From the NCBI RefSeq assembly GCF_009664835.1, contig NZ_CP045929.1, forward strand, positions 2,914,001-2,978,000: 64,000 nucleotides of DNA. Direction: 5' to 3'. Shown here piece by piece: positions 1 through 8,010 of this stretch. The position numbers and the translations under genes were made by a program. The notes beneath the pieces were generated by a model, which was not told the origin of the DNA, did no database searches, and saw only the letters and a list, made by a program, of their open reading frames with translations. The DNA is from Allosaccharopolyspora coralli (GTDB lineage: Bacteria > Actinomycetota > Actinomycetes > Mycobacteriales > Pseudonocardiaceae). The stretch's first letter is position 1; each line of letters begins with the position of its first letter.

Positions 1-552
1 GTGCTGATCTTCACCTCGAACCTCGGTACCGGCGACATCTCCAAGGCCGTGGGTCTCGGGTTCTCCGCGGGCTCGAGCACGGAGTCGAACTACGAGCGGA
101 TGAAGTCCAAGGTCAACGAGGAAATGAAGAAGCATTTCCGGCCGGAGTTCCTCAATCGCATCGACGACGTGATCGTGTTCCACCAGCTGACCCAGGACGA
201 GATCATCTCGATGGTCGACCTGCTGATCGGCAGGGTGGAGACAGCACTCAAGGGCAAGGACATGTCCCTGGAGCTGACCGACAAGGCCAAGCGGCTGCTG
301 GCCAAGCGGGGCTTCGACCCGGTGCTGGGCGCCCGCCCGCTGCGGCGCACGATCCAGCGCGAGATCGAGGACCGGCTCTCCGAGAAGATCCTCTTCGGCG
401 AGGTCGAGGCCGGTCAGATCGTCATCGCCGACGTGGAGGGCTGGGACGACGAGTCCGGCTCGGACGATTCCGCCCAGTTCGTCTTCCGCGGCGAAAGCAA
501 GCCCGCACCCGTCCCGGACGCCCCGCTGAACATGGCGGACACCACCGACTGA
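1..552 (+). CDS. clpC: ClpC, C-terminal part (partial at left edge)
   Basis: C-terminal 183 residues of the Hsp100 unfoldase that feeds proteins to the ClpP protease in the cytoplasm. Visible are the end of the second AAA+ module (TSNLGTGDI sensor region, then FRPEFLNRID with the sensor/arginine-finger motif) and the D2-small domain (GFDPVLGARPLRRTIQREIEDRLSEKIL), which is diagnostic for ClpC/ClpB-type proteins. The tail after about residue 145 is acidic and variable. The window opens inside the gene: the GTG at base 1 is an internal Val codon, not a start. A strong hairpin follows the stop. The family is certain; ClpC rather than ClpB rests on the actinobacterial-type C-terminus. Confidence 0.93.
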   Translation: MLIFTSNLGTGDISKAVGLGFSAGSSTESNYERMKSKVNEEMKKHFRPEFLNRIDDVIVFHQLTQDEIISMVDLLIGRVETALKGKDMSLELTDKAKRLLAKRGFDPVLGARPLRRTIQREIEDRLSEKILFGEVEAGQIVIADVEGWDDESGSDDSAQFVFRGESKPAPVPDAPLNMADTTD

Positions 553-566
553 CGGGCGCACACCGA

Positions 567-604
567 CAGGTTCCTCCGCCGCCTGCGGGTGGCGGAGGAA
601 CCTG
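567..604 (+). terminator. Terminator hairpin after clpC
   Basis: Perfect 14-bp inverted repeat: left arm 567-580 (CAGGTTCCTCCGCC), 10-nt loop, right arm 591-604. It starts 15 nt after the clpC stop. There is no T-tract, as is usual for high-GC actinobacterial terminators. Confidence 0.8.
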
Positions 605-736
605 TGCGTGTCGGTCGTCTGCTCGGCGAGGAAGTGGTCGCATCGCCGTCCGTCTTGTGGGACGACTCTCCGCGCGAAGACGGATTCTTCGCGGGCGAGA
701 AGTGGAATTCGTGATTCGCACGGGTAGACCTGGGGT

Positions 737-1699
737 ATGGCACGCATCGGAAGTACCGAACTCGACGTTTCCCGGCTTTGCCTCGGCGGCAACGTCTTCG
801 GCTGGACCGCCGACGAGGCAACGTCCTTCGCACTGCTCGACGCCTACGCGGACGCGGGCGGCAACATGATCGACTCCGCGGACGTGTACATGGCGGGCGC
901 GGAGGGCAACTCCGGCGGCGAGTCCGAGGAAGTACTCGGGCGCTGGATGGCGTCTCGCGGCAACCGCGATCAGATGGTCATCGCCACGAAGGTCGGGCAG
1001 CTGCCCGGACGCGAGGGCTTGTCCCCGGAGACTGTCGCCGCGGCCGCGGAGGATTCGCTGCGGCGGCTGCAGACGGACTACATCGACCTGTACTACGCGC
1101 ACGTCGACGACTCGTCCGTGCCGCAGCAGGACTCTCTCGCCGCGTTCGACGCCCTGGTCCGGGCGGGAAAAGTGCGCCACGTCGCGGCGTCCAACTTCGC
1201 CACCGACCGGCTCACCTCCGCCCTCAAGATCTCTCACGAGCACGATCTCGCCCGTTTCGTCGCCGTTCAGCCGCACTACAACCTCGTGGAGCGGGAGTAC
1301 GAACGGGACCAGGCACCCACGGTCGAGCACCACAACCTCAGCTGCTTTCCGTACTTCGGGCTCGCCAAGGGCTTCCTCACCGGCAAGTACCGCCCGGACG
1401 CCGCGCACGTCGACACAGGTGCGGAACAAGGTGCGATGGGCTGGGCGCGCGCCAAGGGCGCCAGGTCCTACCTCGCCGAGGATCGTGGCCCGCGAGTGCT
1501 CAAGGTGCTCGACGAACTCGCAGCGGCCCACAGCGTTTCGGTGTCGGCCGTGGCGCTGGCTTGGCTCGCAGACCAACCGAGTGTGACCGCGCCGATCGCG
1601 AGTGCTCGTACTCTCGATCAACTCGGGGAGATCCTTCCGGCCGCCGAGGTGACCCTCTCTCAGGACGAGCTCGAGGCACTCGACTCGGCATCACGGTAG
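737..1699 (+). CDS. Aldo/keto reductase
   Basis: 320-residue NAD(P)H-dependent oxidoreductase with the TIM-barrel aldo/keto reductase fold, about the usual family length. The catalytic tetrad can be placed: Asp and Tyr in DSADVY (about residues 48-53), Lys in IATKVG, and His in YYAHVDD. Residues near 260-300 (PIASARTLDQLGEIL) form the C-terminal cofactor-phosphate loop. The ATG at 737 starts the conserved MARIGSTELDVSRLCLGG N-terminus but has no clear ribosome-binding site. It stands alone between the clpC terminator and a separate SDR gene. The substrate cannot be told; members reduce sugars, ketones and quinones. Confidence 0.85.
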   Translation: MARIGSTELDVSRLCLGGNVFGWTADEATSFALLDAYADAGGNMIDSADVYMAGAEGNSGGESEEVLGRWMASRGNRDQMVIATKVGQLPGREGLSPETVAAAAEDSLRRLQTDYIDLYYAHVDDSSVPQQDSLAAFDALVRAGKVRHVAASNFATDRLTSALKISHEHDLARFVAVQPHYNLVEREYERDQAPTVEHHNLSCFPYFGLAKGFLTGKYRPDAAHVDTGAEQGAMGWARAKGARSYLAEDRGPRVLKVLDELAAAHSVSVSAVALAWLADQPSVTAPIASARTLDQLGEILPAAEVTLSQDELEALDSASR

Positions 1700-1828
1700 A
1701 GCCAGACTCGCACGTCACGGTCGAGCGGATGCGCGTCTCGCACAGGCGAGGCAGCCGTGGCTCGCTCACTCGGCCGTGATGTGCGAGTGTGCTGTTCGAT
1801 CCTCATCAGACTCTCGGGCGGTTCCGGC

Positions 1829-2815
1829 ATGAAGCTCTCGCAGCGGCTACCAGCGTCGTGCACCGACTTTCTGGACCGGCTCGCCGATACCAGCGTGGTC
1901 GTCGGCTACACCGAGCTCGGAGCACGCCTTCGACGTGCCGGGTGGTCCCAGGACGATCCCGAACCGGGGGCATTGCGCAACGCGATCGCCGTCGTCACCG
2001 GCGGAAGTTCCGGCCTCGGCGAGGCGACGGCCGTCGGTCTCGCACGGCTCGGGGCGACGGTGGTCCTGTTGGTCCGTGACCTGAGCCGGGGCGAGCAAGC
2101 GCGCGAACGCATTCGGTCCGAGGCCCCGAACGCGGACATCGTTCTCGAGCGGTGCGACGTCTCCGATCTCGCCGACGTCCGTCGGTGTTCCGGCGAACTG
2201 CGGTCCCGCTACACCGAGCTCCACGTTCTCGTGCACAACGCGGGCGTGCTGCCTGCACACCGCACCGAATCCGTCGACGGCCACGAGATCACCCTGGCCA
2301 CGCACGTGCTCGGCCCGCTGCTGCTCACCGAGGAACTCCGACCGTGCCTGCGGAACGCGTCCAGCGCGTGCGTCGTCTGGGTCTCCTCCGGGGGCATGTA
2401 CACCCAGTCGCTGCCGGAGGATCCCGAGTACCGCGAGGGTCAGTACCGGGGCGCGACCGCGTACGCCCGCACAAAACGTCTTCAAGTCGCGTTCACGCCG
2501 CTGCTGGCGCGGCGCTACCGCACCGACGGCATCCGTGTGCATGCGATGCATCCCGGCTGGGTCGACACGCCGGGCGTGGCCGAGTCACTCCCCGGTTTCC
2601 GCCGCGTCACCGAACCACTGCTGCGCGACCCGCACACCGGTGCCGACACCGTCGTCTGGCTGGCGGGGACGACACCCTCACCCGAGGGCGGCAGGTTCTG
2701 GCACGACCGACGTCCACGACCGATGCATTACCTGCCGTGGCAGTCGGACGATCCCGAATCGCTGCGACGTCTGTGGAAGTACTGCGCGCGTGAGTCCGGC
2801 GTTCAGCCGAGCTGA
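1829..2815 (+). CDS. SDR-family oxidoreductase (DHRS12-like)
   Basis: 328-residue short-chain dehydrogenase/reductase. The Rossmann cofactor motif TGGSSGLG lies near residue 62, HNAGV near 140, and the catalytic pair is in AYARTKRLQ (YxxxK). A long N-terminal extension before the Rossmann fold and a C-terminal tail with a conserved FWHDRRPRPMHYLPW stretch resemble the DHRS12-like subgroup. I place the start at ATG 1829 (MKLSQRL). The frame is open further upstream to 1757, but that extension does not look like the family. Substrate unknown; lipid or steroid-type ketones are possible. Confidence 0.78.
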   Translation: MKLSQRLPASCTDFLDRLADTSVVVGYTELGARLRRAGWSQDDPEPGALRNAIAVVTGGSSGLGEATAVGLARLGATVVLLVRDLSRGEQARERIRSEAPNADIVLERCDVSDLADVRRCSGELRSRYTELHVLVHNAGVLPAHRTESVDGHEITLATHVLGPLLLTEELRPCLRNASSACVVWVSSGGMYTQSLPEDPEYREGQYRGATAYARTKRLQVAFTPLLARRYRTDGIRVHAMHPGWVDTPGVAESLPGFRRVTEPLLRDPHTGADTVVWLAGTTPSPEGGRFWHDRRPRPMHYLPWQSDDPESLRRLWKYCARESGVQPS

Positions 2816-2826
2816 TCCTCTCGAGG

Positions 2827-3081
2827 TCACGAAACCTGCCACTGTTCCCGCAGCCGCCACAGGGACACGTGGCGTGTCCGGCCTTCGGCACTGCGCCGTC
2901 GGTATTCGCGAACGGCTCCCGCGCGACTGAGTTCGTCCAGCGCGTGCCACGTGTTGGCGCGGGAGAGCCCGACCTCGTCGGCGACCTCGGACAGACTCAG
3001 CCCGTCGGGGTGTCGCGCGAGCACGCGCCGAACGGCCCGTTGCCACGAGTGATCCACCGCGACCACCTCGCCCAGTTGCAT
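2827..3081 (-). CDS. Small winged-helix DNA-binding protein
   Basis: 84-residue protein that is almost entirely one helix-turn-helix: HPDGLSLSEVADEVGLSRANTWHALDELSRAGAVREYR matches an ArsR/MarR-like recognition helix and wing. The start is ATG at 3081; the frame stays open far upstream, but only this part reads as protein. It is convergent with the SDR gene (11 bp between stops) and divergent from the WhiB gene 57 bp away. It may regulate the neighbouring reductase or whiB genes, but nothing in the sequence proves a target. Confidence 0.6.
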   Translation of the reverse strand: MQLGEVVAVDHSWQRAVRRVLARHPDGLSLSEVADEVGLSRANTWHALDELSRAGAVREYRRRSAEGRTRHVSLWRLREQWQVS

Positions 3082-3138
3082 CGCTTTCGCATCGATTCTA
3101 CCCTCGTCACCGTCTCCTTCGTGGTGAAGGGAGTCGAG

Positions 3139-3489
3139 ATGGCGAACAAGAGCAGGGCTCCGACACTGCACCGGCTGCCACGCCCGGTCACCGAACGCTG
3201 GGACTGGCAACTGCGTGCGGCGTGCCGGGATGCCGACACGAGCGTGTTCTTCCCACCGGCCCGAGGCTCGGCGCGCGAGCTGAGCGAGGCACGAGGAAAG
3301 GCTCTGTGCATGCAGTGTCCGGTGCGTCTCACGTGTTTGCAGTACGCGCTCGACGTCGAGGAGTCGTTCGGCATCTGGGGCGGTCTCACCGCCGCGGAGC
3401 GCCGCGAGCTTCACGGTCGTCGCGCGAATCCCCCGCCCGGTGCGGAAGAGTCCCACCCCGTCACCGAGTCCGGAGAGCGCCGTCCATGA
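3139..3489 (+). CDS. WhiB-family [4Fe-4S] transcription factor
   Basis: 116-residue WhiB-like regulator, an actinobacterial iron-sulfur protein that responds to redox or nitric oxide and binds sigma factor and DNA. The four cluster cysteines are C29, C57, C60 and C66 (C-x27-C-x2-C-x5-C), followed by the GIWGG beta-turn at 78-82 and a basic stretch (ERRELHGRR). The start is ATG 3139; the upstream open frame has no family similarity. Its last 29 bases overlap the 3' end of the convergent MerR/B12 regulator gene. Which of the WhiB1-7 subgroups it belongs to cannot be settled by eye. Confidence 0.88.
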   Translation: MANKSRAPTLHRLPRPVTERWDWQLRAACRDADTSVFFPPARGSARELSEARGKALCMQCPVRLTCLQYALDVEESFGIWGGLTAAERRELHGRRANPPPGAEESHPVTESGERRP

Positions 3490-4366
3490 CTTCATCGCAC
3501 GCATCGTCCAACGAATCCGGTCGCGCGACACCGTCCGACGCCACGACTCGGGCCGACCAGCCCGATCCGGCCACCACCACACGCGTGCCGGTGTCGGTCA
3601 GCGCGGCCACGTCGATCTTGCGGGCGCACCGCGCCGTGTGCGCCCAGAGCACCAAGTTGCGCGGCCGCAGGCGGCGCACGGCCTGGAGAAGAGCCTCGTG
3701 GGGCATCCGAGCCCCGAGGAACCGGGCGGGACATCCCCGCTCGGAAAGCGCCGCGTGCAGAGCTTCCAGCGGCAACGTGTGTTGTTCCTCCGCGACGCAC
3801 GCGAGCAACGCGGGCAGCCGACGGGACTGTGCCGGGACCGGCACGCCGTGCAAGGCGCGCAGAATGCCGACCGTCGCGGCGTGTTCACTGGCGACCACGT
3901 CGTCGCCCAGGTCGAAGTGGTCGCCGAAGGTTCGCAGCAGCGGCGTGAGAATCTCGTCCCAGGTGCGCACCACTCCCCGCTCACCGAGATGTCGCGCGAC
4001 GGTGTCGTGAATCCGGGCGACGTCGAGGCTCTGCGCGGCGCGCGCCAGTCCGCGCACGGCGGAATCGGCACGCCCGACCGCGAGTGCGCCCGAACCACCG
4101 CCGTCCCGTGCAGGAACGTCCGTCGTCGTCCCGCCTTGAGCCAGCTCCGCTGCCACCGCAGGCGGCACCCCTTCGGTCCTCAGCGCGATCATGCGGTCCA
4201 GGCGCGCGAGATCCTCGGTCGTGTAGCGACGATGTCTGCCCTCGTCGTGCGAGCCGGGCCCGAGGCCGTACCGCCGGTCCCAACTCCGCAGTGTCGGAAC
4301 AGCGATGCCGAGTCGCTGTGCGACGGCGCCGATCGTCAACGCGACATCGGCTTCCGACTCGCCCAT
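3461..4366 (-). CDS. CarH/LitR-like MerR regulator with B12-binding domain
   Basis: 301 residues: a MerR-type helix-turn-helix (residues 9-75, LTIGAVAQRLGIAVPTLRSWDRRYG), a helical B12-binding-2 domain (about 105-175) and a Rossmann-type cobalamin domain (about 185-295). Such proteins use adenosylcobalamin as a light sensor and repress carotenoid or stress genes in the dark. Retained signatures are Glu161-His162 (the EH pair of the helical domain) and His196 in EEQH, at the place of the lower cobalamin ligand. The Trp-His pair of Thermus CarH (W131-H132) is Phe151-Asp152 here, judged by spacing to EH. ATG 4366 follows AGAGGTG. It is divergent from a polyprenyl diphosphate synthase with an inverted repeat between them. 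Confidence 0.8.
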   Translation of the reverse strand: MGESEADVALTIGAVAQRLGIAVPTLRSWDRRYGLGPGSHDEGRHRRYTTEDLARLDRMIALRTEGVPPAVAAELAQGGTTTDVPARDGGGSGALAVGRADSAVRGLARAAQSLDVARIHDTVARHLGERGVVRTWDEILTPLLRTFGDHFDLGDDVVASEHAATVGILRALHGVPVPAQSRRLPALLACVAEEQHTLPLEALHAALSERGCPARFLGARMPHEALLQAVRRLRPRNLVLWAHTARCARKIDVAALTDTGTRVVVAGSGWSARVVASDGVARPDSLDDACDEVMDGALRTR

Positions 4367-4427
4367 CAGGCGTCACCTCTTCCGTCAGTGGAACGGCGCC
4401 GTCCGCTCCGGCCGGGGCCGGGCCGAG

Positions 4428-4460
4428 TTGAGCCGTTCCTGCACTGGTCCTATGGTGCAG
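4428..4460 (+). promoter_or_regulatory. Candidate promoter and operator of the polyprenyl synthase gene
   Basis: A sigma70-like pair, TTGAGC (4428-4433) and TATGGT (4451-4456), with a 17-nt spacer. An inverted repeat, CTGCAC (4439-4444) and GTGCAG (4455-4460), overlaps the -10 box and would suit repression by the divergent MerR/B12 regulator. Assignment is by position and symmetry only. Confidence 0.4.
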
Positions 4461-4495
4461 TTCGAGTCGGCTCCGTACCAACGCGGGAGGGTCGC

Positions 4496-5575
4496 ATGTC
4501 GAACGTCGCGGCCTCGGGCTCTGCTGAGCGGCTTCGCCCCGTGCGCGTCGACGACGCGTTCCGCGAGCAGGTGCATCGGGCGATCGTCACGTTTCTCGCC
4601 GAACGGGAAGGGGAACTGCGGGCCGCAGCGCCGGACGCGGCCGAACTGATCGAACTCGCAGTCGATTTCGTCCAGGGCGGCAAGAAGCTGCGTTCGACGT
4701 TCGCCTACCTCGGCTGGCTCACCCGGCGGCCCGATTCGCTCCCGGCGCTGCGCGCGGCCGCGAGCCTGGAACTGCTCCACGCGTTCGCGCTGATGCAGGA
4801 CGACGTGATGGACCGGTCGACGACCCGCCGCGGCAGACCGTGTCTGCACGAGACCGTGCAACACCGCCACCACGGCATCGACCAGCGGTTCGGCGAGTCC
4901 GCCGCGACGGTCCTCGGGGATCTCTGCCTGATCTGGTCCGAGCAGATGTTGCGGACCAGCGGACTCGACGAGGCCGCACTCCGCCGAGCCAACGACTGTT
5001 ACGACGCCATGCGCCAAGAACTCGCGGTCGGCCAATACCTCGACCTGCTGTACACCCACCGCGAAAACGCAACCCGAACCGACGCTCTACGGACCGCCCT
5101 GCTCAAATCCGCTCGCTACACGGTCACCCGCCCACTGCAACTCGGAGCGCGACTGGCAGGTGGCGACGACCAGCTGCACCGCGACCTCGCAGCGTACGGC
5201 GACGCGATCGGACAGGCGATCCAGATCCGCGACGACATCCTCGGCGTGACCGGAGACCCCGTGGTGATGGGGAAGCCGACCGGGGACGATCTGCGGGCGG
5301 GCAAGAGGACGACCGTGGTCGCGACCGCCCTGGAGCTCGCCGATCCTGTCCAGGAGCGCACTCTCCGAACCATGCTCGGCGACCGCGCGGCCGCGCAGCA
5401 CTCCGCCGCGCTGGTCGACGCCCTGCTGGAGACCGGCGCGATCGAGCATCTGGAGCAGGTGATCAGCGAGCAGCTCACCCGAGCCGAAGCATCCTTGCAG
5501 GCTGCGGACATCACGCCGGAGGTGGCCACCGAACTCCGCCGCATGGCCCGTCGCTGCGCCGATCGTGTGAGTTGA
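4496..5575 (+). CDS. Polyprenyl (geranylgeranyl-type) diphosphate synthase
   Basis: 359-residue trans-prenyltransferase that condenses isopentenyl diphosphate with allylic diphosphates. Key motifs: GGKKLRS (IPP binding, about residue 62), first Asp-rich motif QDDVMDRS (about 101), GQYLDL (about 180), and second motif IRDDILGVTGD (about 243). The length and the DDxxG form of the second motif match actinobacterial short-chain (C15-C20) enzymes. ATG 4496 follows GGGAGG. It is the only isoprenoid gene of the light-regulator cluster; phytoene synthase and desaturase are not in the window, so the end product (carotenoid, menaquinone tail or other) is open. Confidence 0.85.
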   Translation: MSNVAASGSAERLRPVRVDDAFREQVHRAIVTFLAEREGELRAAAPDAAELIELAVDFVQGGKKLRSTFAYLGWLTRRPDSLPALRAAASLELLHAFALMQDDVMDRSTTRRGRPCLHETVQHRHHGIDQRFGESAATVLGDLCLIWSEQMLRTSGLDEAALRRANDCYDAMRQELAVGQYLDLLYTHRENATRTDALRTALLKSARYTVTRPLQLGARLAGGDDQLHRDLAAYGDAIGQAIQIRDDILGVTGDPVVMGKPTGDDLRAGKRTTVVATALELADPVQERTLRTMLGDRAAAQHSAALVDALLETGAIEHLEQVISEQLTRAEASLQAADITPEVATELRRMARRCADRVS

Positions 5576-5638
5576 TCCTGCGCCGCGACCACCTCGACCG
5601 ATACCGAGTCACTCGACGGGAACCGGTGGTGACGGAAG

Positions 5639-6346
5639 ATGGAGTTGCAAGGGAAAAACGTGCTCGTGGCGGGCGCCACGGGTGTCCTGGGCAGCAGGGT
5701 CAGCCGTGCGCTTCGGGACGAAGGTGCGCGCGTCGCGCTCGCCGGCCGCAACCGGCACGACCTCGACGCCCTGAGCGGCGAGTTCCCGGACTCGCCCACC
5801 ATCGAGTTCGAAGCCATCGACACCGACTCGTGCACCCGTTGTGTCGAGACGGCTGTACGGGAACTGGGCGAGCGGCTCGACGTGCTGGTCGTGACTCTCG
5901 GCGTCGCCGCGTTCGGCCCCGCGCGCGAGACCGACTCGGCGGTGGTGGAGCACCTGCTCGCGGTCAACACGCTGGCCCCGATCGCGCTCACCACCGCCGC
6001 ATTACCGCACGTGCGACGCGCCGAGGGCACTGTCGCCGTGCTCTCGGCGATCCTGGCCGACCACCCCACGCCGGACATGGCCGCCTCTTCGTCCAGCAAA
6101 GCCGCCGTCAGCGCGTGGTTGACGGCGCTTCGACGCGAAGAACGATCCTCCGGGGTCTCGGTGTTCGACATTCGTCCGCCACATATGGACACCGGGCTCG
6201 CCGACCGCGCCATCGCGGGCACGGCGTCCCGCCTCCCCACGCCGACCGACATCGACCTCGTCGTAGGGCAGATCCTGTCCGGGCTGCGTGACGGCGCGCG
6301 TGAGTTGAGTTTCGACGTCCGTGCCGGGGAATTCAGCCTGCGTTGA
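5639..6346 (+). CDS. SDR-family protein lacking the catalytic tyrosine
   Basis: 235-residue Rossmann-fold SDR. The N-terminal cofactor motif GATGVLGSR is intact (residues 12-20). The usual YxxxK active site reads SSSSK (about residue 155), so the lysine is kept but the tyrosine position is serine. It lies 63 bp after the synthase in the same direction and is probably co-transcribed. SDRs of this type recur in LitR/CarH-controlled gene sets. It may be a weak or altered oxidoreductase or a non-catalytic cofactor-binding protein. Confidence 0.75.
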   Translation: MELQGKNVLVAGATGVLGSRVSRALRDEGARVALAGRNRHDLDALSGEFPDSPTIEFEAIDTDSCTRCVETAVRELGERLDVLVVTLGVAAFGPARETDSAVVEHLLAVNTLAPIALTTAALPHVRRAEGTVAVLSAILADHPTPDMAASSSSKAAVSAWLTALRREERSSGVSVFDIRPPHMDTGLADRAIAGTASRLPTPTDIDLVVGQILSGLRDGARELSFDVRAGEFSLR

Positions 6347-6471
6347 GGTGCCACGACCGTCGAGGATTCCGTGCTCGTCGGTTCGTCGCTGACAGGCGCT
6401 GTCGGTTCGATAGCAGGTACCATCGATGCACGATCAGGGCAACTGGTTGATGCCGAAGGGACTGGTCCGGG

Positions 6472-7965
6472 ATGGCGGACGGCACGTCGCTGTGTCTGGT
6501 GACCGGCGCCAGCGGCTACATCGGTGGCCGTCTGGTGCCGCGGTTGCTCGCCGACGGTCACCGGGTGCGTTGCCTGGTGCGTTCGCCGGAGAAGCTGCGC
6601 GACCTCCCGTGGCGTGACGAGGTCGAGGTCGTGCGCGGCGACCTGACCGACGAGGACGCCGTGCGGAACGCCTGCGAAGGCGTCGACGTGCTGTTCTACC
6701 TCGTGCACTCGTTGACGGAATCCGGATTCGCGGCGCTCGACCGCCAGGCTGCTCTCGTCACCGCCCAGGCCGCCCGGGAGTCCGGGATACGTCGGATCGT
6801 CTACCTCGGCGGGCTGCATCCCTACTCGAGCGAGCTCTCCGAGCACCTCGGTTCGCGCGCGGAGGTCGGCGAGGTCCTGTTGCGCAGCGGGGTTCCCACT
6901 GTCGTGTTGCAGGCGGCCGTCATCATCGGATCCGGCTCGGCCAGCTTCGAGATGCTGCGCTACCTGACCGAGCGACTCCCGGTGATGATCACCCCGACCT
7001 GGGTGCGCAACCGCGTCCAACCGATCGCCGTGCGCGACGTGCTGCACTATCTCGCCGCTGCCGTGCACCTGCCTCGGCACGTCCACCGCACCTTCGACAT
7101 CGGTGGCCCGGACGTGCTCACCTACGCCGAGATGATGCAGCGCTTCGCCGCCCTGGTCGGCCTGCCTCGGCGTCGGATGCTGCCGGTAGCGGTCCTGAGC
7201 CCGGCGCTGAGTTCGCACTGGATCAACATCGTCACGCCCGTACCCAAGTCCATCGGAGCTCCGTTGATCGCCTCGCTGGTACATGAAGCGGTGTGTACCG
7301 AGCGGGACATCGACCACTACGTCACTCCGCCGGCGGGCGGAGTGACCGGATACGAGCAGGCGGTCCGGCTCGCGTTGCGCAAAATCGCCCACGCCGAGGT
7401 GGAGACCCGGTGGTCGGATGCTTCCCCCAGGCACGCTCCCTCGGACCCGTTGCCGTCCGATCCTGTGTGGTCCGGCGGTAGCGCTTACGTCGACGAACGC
7501 TCCCGGGACACGGAGTTGCCCGCCGCGAGGGTGTGGCAGATCATCGAGAGTATCGGCGGCCGCAACGGTTGGTACTCGTTCCCACTCGCCTGGGCGGCTC
7601 GCGGCTGGATGGACCGCCTCGCCGGTGGGGTGGGACTGCGCCGTGGCCGACGAGACGCCCACCGGTTGCGCACCGGTGACGCACTCGACTGGTGGCGCGT
7701 CGAACACCTCCACGAGGGCCGGCTGTTACGACTGCGGGCCGAGATGAAGGTGCCGGGACAGGCGTGGCTGGAACTGTCCGTGACTCCGCTGCGGTGGCAC
7801 GGCTCGCGCTATCACCAGCGCGCGGTGTTCGTCCCGCGCGGACTGGCCGGGCACGCCTACTGGTGGGCCGTCGCACCGTTCCACGGTCTCGTCTTCGGCG
7901 GCATGGCTCGCAACCTCGTCGCCACCGCAGGCCGTGTGTCCACCGATGACGAAGTACACGAGTGA
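6472..7965 (+). CDS. NAD(P)-binding protein with C-terminal DUF2867 domain
   Basis: 497 residues in two parts: an atypical SDR/NmrA-like domain (TGASGYIGGRL at residues 8-18, then YLVHSL and YLGGL; to about 300), and a DUF2867 domain (about 330-490; SRDTELPAARVWQIIESIGGRNGWYSF and a C-terminal FHGLVFGGM region) with an SRPBCC-like helix-grip character. ATG 6472 begins MADGTSLCLVTGASGYIGG. This two-domain protein is often encoded beside photolyase and LitR genes, which supports membership of the light/oxidative-stress cluster. Substrate unknown. Confidence 0.8.
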   Translation: MADGTSLCLVTGASGYIGGRLVPRLLADGHRVRCLVRSPEKLRDLPWRDEVEVVRGDLTDEDAVRNACEGVDVLFYLVHSLTESGFAALDRQAALVTAQAARESGIRRIVYLGGLHPYSSELSEHLGSRAEVGEVLLRSGVPTVVLQAAVIIGSGSASFEMLRYLTERLPVMITPTWVRNRVQPIAVRDVLHYLAAAVHLPRHVHRTFDIGGPDVLTYAEMMQRFAALVGLPRRRMLPVAVLSPALSSHWINIVTPVPKSIGAPLIASLVHEAVCTERDIDHYVTPPAGGVTGYEQAVRLALRKIAHAEVETRWSDASPRHAPSDPLPSDPVWSGGSAYVDERSRDTELPAARVWQIIESIGGRNGWYSFPLAWAARGWMDRLAGGVGLRRGRRDAHRLRTGDALDWWRVEHLHEGRLLRLRAEMKVPGQAWLELSVTPLRWHGSRYHQRAVFVPRGLAGHAYWWAVAPFHGLVFGGMARNLVATAGRVSTDDEVHE

Positions 7966-8010
7966 CGGGCTGCCCGAACGAGACCGAGAACAGGCAGGTG
8001 AGGTGGGCGC

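Noticed and set aside
3440-4495. N-terminal extension of the polyprenyl synthase frame
   Set aside because: The frame is open upstream but covers the MerR/B12 gene on the other strand; ATG 4496 has a ribosome-binding site and the family N-terminus.
5116-7713. Long open frame (865 codons) on the minus strand
   Set aside because: It is antisense to the synthase, SDR and DUF2867 genes and its translation is low-complexity Ser/Arg/Thr sequence typical of shadows in high-GC DNA.
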